A stretch of DNA of 13,682 bases from Tissierellia bacterium (GTDB lineage: Bacteria; Bacillota; Clostridia; Tissierellales; Tepidimicrobiaceae). The translations under genes were made by a program, and so were the position numbers. This document shows, piece after piece, positions 7,076 to 13,478 of the stretch (positions are counted from its first letter, which is position 1; every line of letters begins with the position of its first letter). Where the stretch lies: positions 1 through 13,682 of the forward strand of contig JAAYRM010000118.1 of the NCBI GenBank assembly GCA_012518745.1. Reading direction: 5' to 3'. Below the pieces are notes generated by a model, which was not told where the DNA came from, searched no databases, and saw only the letters and a program-made list of their open reading frames with translations.

Positions 7076-8095
7076 TTAGATTAATTCTAAGTTTGGAACT
7101 ACGTTCATATCTAGGCTCGAAATCTTGCCGTTGATATAGTTGAAATAAGCGGCTGAGCCTATCATTGCGGCATTATCCGTACATAGTATATTGGAGGGGT
7201 GGAGTATCTCTATGCCCTCTTCCCTGCCTCTAGCCTTCATCATTGCGCGTAGGCCACTATTTGCCGCAACTCCCCCTGCCAAGGCTATTTTTTCAGACCT
7301 AGTCTCCTTGGCAAGTCTGATGGTCTTTTCGACTAGCACCTCTACTACCGCCTGCTGAAAACTAGCAGCCACATCTTCTACTACTATATCCTTCCCTTTC
7401 TGTTGCATCTGATTTAAATAGTTCAATACCGCAGTTTTAAGGCCACTGAAGCTGAAATCATAGCTATCCCTTTCGAGGTATACCCTAGGAAAATCTATAG
7501 CATTGGGGTTCCCTTTCTTGGATAGCTTATCGATCAACGGCCCACCTGGATATGAAAGGCCTAGGGCCCTGGCCACCTTGTCAAAGGCCTCCCCAGCTGC
7601 ATCATCCCTAGTCCTACCGAATAGCTCATATTGGACATACCCCTTTACATATGTCAAATAGCTATGTCCTCCAGAGACTATTAGGCTAGTAAATGGCGGT
7701 TCCAAGTCCTCGTATTCAATATAATTGGCGCATACATGCCCCTCTATATGGTTTACGCCGATCATAGGAATATCCAAAGCATAGGCTATGGCCTTTGCAC
7801 TGGATATCCCCACGAGCAATGCCCCAACCAGACCCGGCCCCTGGGTTACCCCCACTAGATCAATATCTTCGAAATCCATATCAGCCTTATCTAGGGCCTC
7901 CTGTATTATTATATTTATGTTCTCAACATGCTTCCGTGAAGCTACCTCCGGCACCACTCCCCCAAATTTTCTATGGATATCTATCTGGGAGGAGACTATA
8001 TTGGAGCATACATCCCTGCCCCCCCTCAATACCGCACAGGAGGTTTCATCGCAGGAGGTCTCTATGGCCAATGTAATTATATCTTCCCTTCTCAT
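7076..8095 (-). CDS. tsaD: tRNA N6-threonylcarbamoyladenosine transferase subunit TsaD
   Basis: Catalytic subunit that transfers threonylcarbamoyl from threonylcarbamoyl-AMP to A37 of ANN-decoding tRNAs, working with TsaB and TsaE in the cytoplasm. The 339-residue protein shows AIETSCDET (10-18), metal-binding NHIEGH (115-120, H116 and H120), SGGHS (141-145), the GEAFDKVARALGL stretch (168-180), GGVAANS (274-280) and the metal ligand D307 in LCTDNAAMIG. The start ATG at 8095 is chosen for a GAGAGG site 9 bases upstream. An ATG at 8104 is possible but has that site directly against it, and a longer GTG frame from 8131 overlaps rimI. The gene follows rimI by 14 bases and is the last of its operon. 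Confidence 0.96.
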   Translation of the reverse strand: MRREDIITLAIETSCDETSCAVLRGGRDVCSNIVSSQIDIHRKFGGVVPEVASRKHVENINIIIQEALDKADMDFEDIDLVGVTQGPGLVGALLVGISSAKAIAYALDIPMIGVNHIEGHVCANYIEYEDLEPPFTSLIVSGGHSYLTYVKGYVQYELFGRTRDDAAGEAFDKVARALGLSYPGGPLIDKLSKKGNPNAIDFPRVYLERDSYDFSFSGLKTAVLNYLNQMQQKGKDIVVEDVAASFQQAVVEVLVEKTIRLAKETRSEKIALAGGVAANSGLRAMMKARGREEGIEILHPSNILCTDNAAMIGSAAYFNYINGKISSLDMNVVPNLELI

Positions 8096-8109
8096 ATCGC
8101 TCATCCTCT

Positions 8110-8559
8110 CTAATTCCAAATGGTCTTCCACATTATGATGGCATCCTCATTATTATCCGCGTAGTAATTCTCTCTGATTCCCCCCTCTATAAAACCATGC
8201 TTCCTATAGAGGGATTTTGCAATCTCATTGGATCTTCTGACCTCTAGGGTAATCGTTCGCAATCCCCTATCCCTGCATAGTTCTATAAGCCCCTCTATGA
8301 TCCTATTGCCTACACCCAGACCCCTGTACTCCTCTTCGACTGCTACATTGGTTATATGCCCCTCATCTATGATCAACCATATGCCACCGTAGCCGATTAC
8401 CTTCCCATCCAGTAGGCCTACTATGTACTTGGCCAGTATATTCTTTTTCAATTCCAATAGAAATGCCTCCCGTGACCAGGGAGGCGTAAAGGTCCTCTCC
8501 TCTATCTCCATTATCCTATCCAGATCCGATTCCCTCATCTCCCGAATCGATATATCCAT
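8110..8559 (-). CDS. rimI: Ribosomal protein alanine N-acetyltransferase RimI (GNAT family)
   Basis: Acetyltransferase using acetyl-CoA, in enterobacteria acting on the N-terminus of ribosomal protein S18. The 149 residues form a single GNAT domain: an N-terminal strand-helix part with the family-typical TFTPPWSREAF (23-33), the acetyl-CoA loop RGLGVG (79-84), and LEVRRSN with E106 plus Y118 (SLYRKHGF), matching the proposed catalytic glutamate and tyrosine of RimI. The start overlaps the tsaB stop by one base (TGATG), indicating coupled translation. The position between tsaB and tsaD is the classic firmicute arrangement. The physiological substrate in Gram-positive bacteria is not certain. 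Confidence 0.92.
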   Translation of the reverse strand: MDISIREMRESDLDRIMEIEERTFTPPWSREAFLLELKKNILAKYIVGLLDGKVIGYGGIWLIIDEGHITNVAVEEEYRGLGVGNRIIEGLIELCRDRGLRTITLEVRRSNEIAKSLYRKHGFIEGGIRENYYADNNEDAIIMWKTIWN

Positions 8560-9263
8560 CAGCTACCACTTTCTTTCCTATTAAATTCTACCTGTGCCTG
8601 GGATTCCTTTAGATAGGTGGGGATCAAATTATAATAATCATCCCTATTATATACATCCCTATTCAATAGGCTGAGCTCGGCAATACTAGCCGCCCTACAC
8701 TCCCGTAGGCCTGCCGGGGCGATTTTCACCCTAGATTTTAATACCTCTAATAGCCTATCCCCATATTGGCGAACCCCATTCCCATTGATCATTATATCGT
8801 CATCATTCTTATCCAGAATCTCCGATAACCTCTCGATATTCATTATGCAGGGTTCCAATATGTTCTCGAGTCGACTTTGCTTCCACCTATATATGCCCGT
8901 ATATACCCTATCCCTTCTGGCATCAATCATGGGTACTATTATGCCACTATGGGTTAGATTTAATGCCAACCCCTCTAAGGTGGAGACTCCTACGATGGGT
9001 TTATCGAATATATGCGCAAAAGCCTTCATTGTTGCCACCCCGATTCTAAGACCGGTAAAGGAACCAGGGCCTGTTGCCACCCCGTATATATCTATATCGG
9101 ATATATGTAATTTTAAATTATCCAGCATCTCGCTGATCATCGGAACTAAGGATTCGGAATGGGTTAGTTCCTGATTTATGGAATATTCCCCTAGTAGCGT
9201 ATCCCCATCCAATACGGCACAGCTTGCCGTCATAGTGGATGTATCTATGCCCAATACCTTCAA
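8559..9263 (-). CDS. tsaB: tRNA threonylcarbamoyladenosine biosynthesis protein TsaB
   Basis: Inactive paralogue of TsaD that forms the TsaB-TsaD heterodimer needed for t6A synthesis. The 234-residue protein starts MKVLGIDTST and carries the hallmark GPGSFTGLRIG (65-75), with the ASKHA fold but without the TsaD metal-binding histidine pair. The C-terminal half (about 115-234) is more divergent, as usual. It overlaps tsaE by four bases (ATGA at 9260-9263) and rimI by one base, so the operon is tightly coupled. No odd features. Confidence 0.95.
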   Translation of the reverse strand: MKVLGIDTSTMTASCAVLDGDTLLGEYSINQELTHSESLVPMISEMLDNLKLHISDIDIYGVATGPGSFTGLRIGVATMKAFAHIFDKPIVGVSTLEGLALNLTHSGIIVPMIDARRDRVYTGIYRWKQSRLENILEPCIMNIERLSEILDKNDDDIMINGNGVRQYGDRLLEVLKSRVKIAPAGLRECRAASIAELSLLNRDVYNRDDYYNLIPTYLKESQAQVEFNRKESGS

Positions 9264-9721
9264 TCTATGTCCAACTCCTTTACTATTTGCTTATATCTAT
9301 CGCCTTTCCCTCTTAGGATTATAACCCTTTCATCTAATTCCCTTCCCCTCTTGATTTCCATATCTATTCGATCCTCGGGCAATATGGATTCTATCCTATC
9401 GCCCCATTCCACGATGGTCACGCCATCGGAATAGAAGTAGTCCTCATACCCCAGGTCCTCCAAATCCGTCTCATCCTCCAGCCTATATACATCGAAATGA
9501 TAGAGCCAGAGCCTACCCCTATATTCGTTTATCAGGGTAAAGGTGGGGCTAGTTATATAATCCTCAACTCCCAGTCCAACACCTATGGATTTTGTCAGGG
9601 TTGTTTTCCCCGCTCCCAAATCCCCCGCCATGGATAATATATCTCCCGATTCCAATAGCTTCCCCAATTTCCTACCAAACCTATCCGTTTCATCTAATCC
9701 CTTCAACCTTATCTCAACCAT
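9260..9721 (-). CDS. tsaE: tRNA threonylcarbamoyladenosine biosynthesis ATPase TsaE
   Basis: P-loop ATPase that resets the TsaB-TsaD complex between catalytic cycles. In 153 residues it shows Walker A GDLGAGKTT (33-41), the conserved SPTFTL (58-63), HFDVYRLED (75-83) and IVEWGDR (103-109), all standard for the family. The start ATG at 9721 has AGAGAGG 8 bases upstream. It is the first gene of the four-gene operon, and the promoter candidate at 9755-9783 lies just upstream. TsaC/YwlC, which makes the threonylcarbamoyl-AMP, is not in this window and must be elsewhere. Confidence 0.95.
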   Translation of the reverse strand: MVEIRLKGLDETDRFGRKLGKLLESGDILSMAGDLGAGKTTLTKSIGVGLGVEDYITSPTFTLINEYRGRLWLYHFDVYRLEDETDLEDLGYEDYFYSDGVTIVEWGDRIESILPEDRIDMEIKRGRELDERVIILRGKGDRYKQIVKELDID

Positions 9722-9754
9722 CTAATCAACCTCTCTACACCAAGACTACTACTT

Positions 9755-9783
9755 ATTATAACACCTCACATCCCTTTTTTCTA
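9755..9783 (-). promoter_or_regulatory. Promoter of the tsaE-tsaB-rimI-tsaD operon
   Basis: On the minus strand TAGAAA (9783-9778) and TATAAT (9760-9755) are 17 bases apart. The -10 is extended by TGT, which compensates for the 4/6 match at -35. Initiation near 9748 gives a leader of about 27 bases carrying the ribosome binding site. Confidence 0.65.
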
Positions 9784-9807
9784 GGTAGTATAATTTCAGC
9801 CAAATCG

Positions 9808-9840
9808 GTAGTAAATATTCATCAACTGAATATTTATCCA
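9808..9840. promoter_or_regulatory. Candidate ArgR operator (paired ARG boxes)
   Basis: The 14-base segment at 9827-9840 matches the ARG box TGAATWWWWATTCA at 13 positions. A second, weaker box at 9808-9821 matches 11 of 14 and has a perfect ATTCA half. The facing halves form a perfect 9-bp inverted repeat, TAAATATTC (9812-9820) and GAATATTTA (9828-9836), with a 7-base spacer. It ends 15 bases upstream of the -35 of the amino acid transporter promoter. ArgR control is inferred from this match and the transporter next to it. Confidence 0.5.
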
Positions 9841-9855
9841 TTTGTGCGCATTTAC

Positions 9856-9884
9856 TTGCATTCCATCGCCCTATACCTTATAAT
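9856..9884 (+). promoter_or_regulatory. Promoter of the amino acid ABC transporter operon
   Basis: TTGCAT (9856-9861) and a perfect TATAAT (9879-9884) are separated by 17 bases. Initiation near 9891 gives a leader of about 27 bases with the AGGGGG ribosome binding site at 9905-9910. Confidence 0.65.
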
Positions 9885-9917
9885 TTAGATTATCAAATAG
9901 ATTTAGGGGGAATATGT

Positions 9918-10751
9918 ATGATGAAGAATAAGAGTAGTTATATAGCTATAATGATGATCGCAATACTATTTTCGTTGACTTTAATAGGATGTGGTAATAA
10001 ACAGGATGCACAGACAGCTGATGATGAGGTAGCTACATCATTGGATAAGATCAAGGAGGCCAATAAGATCGTTCTAGGTACCAGTGCCGACTATCCACCT
10101 TATGAATTCCATAAGCAGATAGACGGGAAGGACGAGATCGTTGGATTCGATATCGAAGTTGCCAAGGAGATTGCCAAGGATATAGGAGTAGAACTCGAGA
10201 TAAAGGATATGGATTTCGATGGCCTATTGGCAGCCCTGGATACGGGGAATGTAGATTTCGTAGTAGCGGGTATGTCGGCCACCGAGGAGAGAAAGCAGAG
10301 CGTCGACTTTTCCAAGGAATACTATATGGAAGACTCGGGATTGCTGGTTCTAACCGATAATAAGGATAAGTATCAGTCCATAGCCGATCTTGAGGGCCTC
10401 AATATTGGAGCCCAGAAGGGAACAGTTCAGGAAGAGGTTGCCGAGGAACAGATTGAAGGTGCCCGAATAAAATCATTGGCAAAGGTTACAGATCTAGTTC
10501 TAGAGTTGAAGAATAACAAAATCGATGGGTTGGTCCTTGCAATTCCAGTGGCCGAAGCCTATGTTTCAAGACATCCGGATCTAATCCTTGCACCCCATAT
10601 AGACCTCGGGCAGGGCGATGGTATTGCCGTTGCCATCAAGAAAGGCAATCAGGAACTAGTGGATATTATAAATGCAACCATAGACAGGCTGATGAGTGAC
10701 GATACCCTGGATAAATTTATACAGGATGCCACCGCACTTTCAGAGGAATAA
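9918..10751 (+). CDS. Polar amino acid ABC transporter substrate-binding lipoprotein
   Basis: Extracellular, membrane-anchored receptor that captures an amino acid and delivers it to the permease. The 277 residues begin with a signal peptide ending in the lipobox LIGC (22-25), so mature lipidated Cys is C25. The family 3 solute-binding domain (SBP_bac_3) spans about 48-272, with the ligand-site segments SADYPPYEF (56-64), GFDIEVAKEI (78-87) and GMSATEERK (119-127), and the inter-lobe segment IGAQKGT (167-173). The start ATG at 9918 has AGGGGG 7 bases upstream; the next codon is also ATG. It leads an SBP-permease-ATPase operon, the order I recall for artPQR of Bacillus. The ARG-box-like operator upstream hints at arginine, but histidine, lysine, cystine or glutamine cannot be excluded. 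Confidence 0.93.
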   Translation: MMKNKSSYIAIMMIAILFSLTLIGCGNKQDAQTADDEVATSLDKIKEANKIVLGTSADYPPYEFHKQIDGKDEIVGFDIEVAKEIAKDIGVELEIKDMDFDGLLAALDTGNVDFVVAGMSATEERKQSVDFSKEYYMEDSGLLVLTDNKDKYQSIADLEGLNIGAQKGTVQEEVAEEQIEGARIKSLAKVTDLVLELKNNKIDGLVLAIPVAEAYVSRHPDLILAPHIDLGQGDGIAVAIKKGNQELVDIINATIDRLMSDDTLDKFIQDATALSEE

Positions 10752-10786
10752 TCTATCATGGATTGGCGATCGAGGAGGTCTAGAGA

Positions 10787-11467
10787 TTGGATTTTAGCTT
10801 TGTAAAAGATTATTATATGTTCTTTATAAATGGTGCGAAGATCACCATATTATTAGCCATATTTACCATCATATTCGGTGTAATCCTAGGAGTACTCTTT
10901 GCATTGATGAGGATATCCCGCAATCCCGTATTGAAGGGGATTGCGGCCGTCTATATCGAATTCATAAGGGGAACTCCCATAATGGTCCAGCTCTTCATAT
11001 TCTACTATGGCTTATCCTTTGTAGGGATAACTTTTCCGGATATATCGGTACTGGGAAGCAATTTAAACGATCTGATGGCTGGAATCGTAGCATTATCCAT
11101 AAATAGTGCTGCGTATGTCGCGGAGATAGTTCGTGCTGGGATCCAGGCCATAGATAAGGGCCAGATGGAGGCCGCTCGTTCGCTTGGATTGAATTACACG
11201 ATATCCATGAAGACCATAATTCTACCCCAGGCTATCAAAAATATATTGCCTGCATTGGGTAATGAGTTCATTGCAATTATTAAGGAATCATCAATAGTAT
11301 CCATAATTGGAATCCACGAGCTGATGTATAGCAATTCGACGGTTCGTGGCATCACCTTCCGGCCCTTTGAACCCTTGATAATTACCGCCATGGTCTATTT
11401 TGCCATTACCTTTACCCTATCCACATTGGTAAGGGCGTTCGAAAGGAGATTGCAGACAGTTGATTAA
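10787..11467 (+). CDS. Polar amino acid ABC transporter permease
   Basis: Inner-membrane subunit forming the channel as a homodimer. The 226 residues fit the HisM/GlnP family with about five membrane helices (for example 17-40, 55-80, 91-115, 140-155 and 186-212). Family motifs are FIRGTP (59-64) and the EAA loop, RAGIQAIDKGQMEAARSLG (116-134), which docks on the ATPase. The start is TTG at 10787, supported by GAGGAGGT ending 7 bases upstream; no suitable in-frame ATG is near. It lies 35 bases after the binding protein and overlaps the ATPase by 8 bases. Confidence 0.92.
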   Translation: MDFSFVKDYYMFFINGAKITILLAIFTIIFGVILGVLFALMRISRNPVLKGIAAVYIEFIRGTPIMVQLFIFYYGLSFVGITFPDISVLGSNLNDLMAGIVALSINSAAYVAEIVRAGIQAIDKGQMEAARSLGLNYTISMKTIILPQAIKNILPALGNEFIAIIKESSIVSIIGIHELMYSNSTVRGITFRPFEPLIITAMVYFAITFTLSTLVRAFERRLQTVD

Positions 11468-12185
11468 GGTTACCGATTTGCATAAGAATTTTGGAAAATT
11501 GCATGTATTGAAGGGAATCGACCTGAATATAGATAAAGGGGAGGTAGTGGTGATAATTGGTCCCAGTGGCTCCGGTAAGAGTACCGTGCTCAGATGCCTC
11601 AATAGATTGGAGGAGGCGGATAAGGGACAGATATTGTTCAAGGATATCTCCGTTACCGACGATAAAAATGATATCAATGTAATCAGGCAGGATATGGGTA
11701 TGGTCTTTCAGAATTTCAACCTATTCCCCCATATGACTGTCCTGGAGAATGTAACCCTCGCCCCTACTAGGTTGAATATGATGAAGGAGAAGGAAGCCAA
11801 GGACAAGGGGCTTAAGCTCCTCAAGAGGGTAGGTTTGGGGGATAAGGCCAATAATTATCCCAATCAACTATCCGGTGGACAGAAGCAGAGGGTTGCCATA
11901 GCTAGGGCCCTAGCCATGTCTCCGGATCTGATGTTATTCGATGAACCCACCTCGGCTCTCGACCCTGAAATGGTTGGTGAGGTGTTAGAGGTGATGAAGC
12001 AATTGGCTGCGGATGGAATGACCATGGTGATAGTAACCCATGAGATGAATTTTGCCAAGGAAGTGGCGGATAGGGTTCTATTCATAGATGATGGGATTAT
12101 CTTGGAGGAGGCACCTCCCGAGGAGCTATTCAACAATCCGAAGAATCCAAGGACCAAGGATTTCCTAAGAAGGGTCATAATATAA
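11460..12185 (+). CDS. Polar amino acid ABC transporter ATP-binding protein (GlnQ/ArtR-like)
   Basis: Cytoplasmic ATPase that powers the importer. All motifs are intact in 241 residues: Walker A GPSGSGKST (34-42), Q-loop Q84 (MVFQNFNLFP), signature LSGGQKQRV (137-145), Walker B LMLFDEP with D161 and E162, D-loop SALD, and switch H194 (VTHEM). The start is TTG at 11460, inside the end of the permease gene, with AAAGGAG about 11 bases upstream; using TTG again suggests translation is coupled to the permease. The strong terminator at 12184-12226 follows directly. The length matches the family's usual 240 residues. Confidence 0.94.
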   Translation: MIKVTDLHKNFGKLHVLKGIDLNIDKGEVVVIIGPSGSGKSTVLRCLNRLEEADKGQILFKDISVTDDKNDINVIRQDMGMVFQNFNLFPHMTVLENVTLAPTRLNMMKEKEAKDKGLKLLKRVGLGDKANNYPNQLSGGQKQRVAIARALAMSPDLMLFDEPTSALDPEMVGEVLEVMKQLAADGMTMVIVTHEMNFAKEVADRVLFIDDGIILEEAPPEELFNNPKNPRTKDFLRRVII

Positions 12186-12226
12186 GGGGTTTATCTTATG
12201 GTTATAACCATAGGATAAACCCTTTT
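12184..12226. terminator. Strong bidirectional-looking terminator
   Basis: The outer stem GGGTTTATC (12187-12195) pairs with GATAAACCC (12214-12222), and the inner arm TATGG/CCATA (12197-12201, 12207-12211) continues it after a single mismatch or wobble. TTTT follows on the plus strand, ending the transporter operon. It overlaps the ATPase stop codon. The converging TlpA-like gene ends only 4 bases away, so it may serve both directions, although the minus-side T-tract is weak. Confidence 0.88.
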
Positions 12227-12229
12227 CAA

Positions 12230-12853
12230 CTATTGCCTTAGCGATTCAATTATATTCTTGAAATCCTCTATATCTCCCTCCGTACCCCTAGAGCCTTCCT
12301 TAGCTTCCATTAGGAGCTCACCCTTGCTATCCACGATAAACGTCGTGGGAGTGGCCCGCATATGGGTGGCTATCTCCATGAAATAATCATCATCGGCTAT
12401 GAGGTTGGTATATTTTACGTCCATGGTTTCCAATAGGTCTTCGAGCCCTTCCTCATCTATTACCTCCATATTATCTATCGATATGCCCAATACGTTTACA
12501 TCCTCATCTCTATATTCATCATATATTACCTTTAATGCCCCTATCTCCTCAATACAAGGCCCACAGGTGCTCTGCCATATATTGACTATGGTAATGCTAT
12601 AATCCCCAAAGATATCGCTGGACACCCTCCTGCCATTCAAATCCTGCAGATCAAAATCGGGTAATCTGGCCAATTCGGTGCCACTAATCAATTCAGTGCC
12701 ATCTGTATTCCTATCGACATCATCCTCCAATACCTCATCATCGATCCCCTGCTCCTTGCCCTTGGATCCAATGGAACATCCATTTAGAAATATGGCCAAG
12801 ATAATTATCGCCAATATCCCAATGGTCAATTTACCCCTTCTATTCACGTGCAT
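12230..12853 (-). CDS. TlpA/ResA-like thioredoxin-fold lipoprotein
   Basis: Membrane-anchored extracytoplasmic thiol-disulfide oxidoreductase. The 207-residue protein has a hydrophobic signal (about 8-23) ending in the lipobox LNGC (23-26), an acidic linker (about 30-60) and a thioredoxin domain from about 63 with DFDLQDLNGRRV. The active site is CGPC (97-100) in the context IWQSTCGPC, with T rather than the usual W before the first Cys. The cis-proline is P169 (RATPTTFI). The start at 12853 is chosen because GGAGGG sits just upstream; an ATG at 12865 lies before that site and is less likely. It has its own transcript: TATAAT on the minus strand at 12895-12890 could be the -10, without a good -35. 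Partner proteins such as CcdA are not adjacent. Confidence 0.9.
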   Translation of the reverse strand: MHVNRRGKLTIGILAIIILAIFLNGCSIGSKGKEQGIDDEVLEDDVDRNTDGTELISGTELARLPDFDLQDLNGRRVSSDIFGDYSITIVNIWQSTCGPCIEEIGALKVIYDEYRDEDVNVLGISIDNMEVIDEEGLEDLLETMDVKYTNLIADDDYFMEIATHMRATPTTFIVDSKGELLMEAKEGSRGTEGDIEDFKNIIESLRQ

Positions 12854-12936
12854 CAATCCCTCCATCTACTAATTTTCACATATTACTGTATTATATACCC
12901 TAAGCCATGATTAAATCCCATGCTAGATATACCCAT

Positions 12937-12976
12937 AAAAAAACTTTAAGTTGAAGTAAATACCTCAACTTAAAGT
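12937..12976 (-). terminator. Rho-independent terminator of the DUF4430/ECF S-component operon
   Basis: A perfect 12-bp inverted repeat, ACTTTAAGTTGA (12943-12954) and TCAACTTAAAGT (12965-12976), has a 10-base loop. On the minus strand it is followed by seven Ts. The stop codon TGA of the S-component gene (12967-12965) lies inside the stem, so translation reaches the hairpin. Confidence 0.85.
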
Positions 12977-13474
12977 CCTGTAATGGATCTCCTTTAACCT
13001 CGTAAGAATATTCAATATAGGTCTGTATAGAGTCAATATTATGATGAAATTCGAGGTCCCATGGATTATGTCGAACGGTATGCCCCTCAGCCAATAGATC
13101 CAACCATATGCTAGCCCATAGAAAAAGGATTCTACTATGGCGAATAGCAACCCAAAGGCGTATCCGAAGATTGCCCCAACTATAGCATAGGCGTATTCGG
13201 ATCGCATGGTCCTACCTATTAGGTATGTCGATAGGATCAGCAAGGGCCATACCAGGTAGTATCCCAATAACCATGTAGAAAAACCATATAAAAATATCTC
13301 CGTGGTACTGAATACTACGGAGGTCAATAGGCTTCTTCTAATCCCAAATACCACCGTATAGACTATGAAGAGCAATGTGACGATCTCCACATTGGGTATG
13401 AAACTCAAAGCCAATTTCCCCGTAGTTATGGTAGCGCTGAGGATCCCAATCAGAGCTATATCCCGTATTTTCAT
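12965..13474 (-). CDS. Predicted ECF-type vitamin transporter S component
   Basis: Very hydrophobic 169-residue protein with about six membrane segments (near 5-25, 31-50, 53-72, 74-87, 95-118 and 133-152). The segment LALSFIPNVEIVTLLFIVYT (21-40) is the kind of motif I associate with substrate-specific (S) components of energy-coupling factor transporters, and the size and topology fit. The start at 13474 lies 4 bases after the stop of the upstream gene, suggesting coupled translation; there is no clear ribosome binding site. A start at 13510 would overlap that gene by 32 bases. No EcfA or EcfT genes are in the window, so it would use a shared module. The substrate is not readable; the DUF4430 neighbour points to a corrinoid. 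Confidence 0.7.
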   Translation of the reverse strand: MKIRDIALIGILSATITTGKLALSFIPNVEIVTLLFIVYTVVFGIRRSLLTSVVFSTTEIFLYGFSTWLLGYYLVWPLLILSTYLIGRTMRSEYAYAIVGAIFGYAFGLLFAIVESFFYGLAYGWIYWLRGIPFDIIHGTSNFIIILTLYRPILNILTRLKEIHYRTLS

Positions 13475-13478
13475 AATA

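Noticed and set aside
7788..8138. Plus-strand open frames antisense to tsaD
   Set aside because: These are low-complexity shadows of the well-conserved TsaD N-terminal half.
9592..9888. Plus-strand open frame of 98 codons spanning the tsaE start and the divergent promoters
   Set aside because: It has no ribosome binding site, is antisense to TsaE, and covers the promoter and operator region; the proline-rich translation looks non-coding.
10758..10805. 15-codon ORF overlapping the permease start (begins MDWRSR)
   Set aside because: It contains the permease ribosome binding site out of frame, has no well-spaced site of its own, and its codons look like chance.
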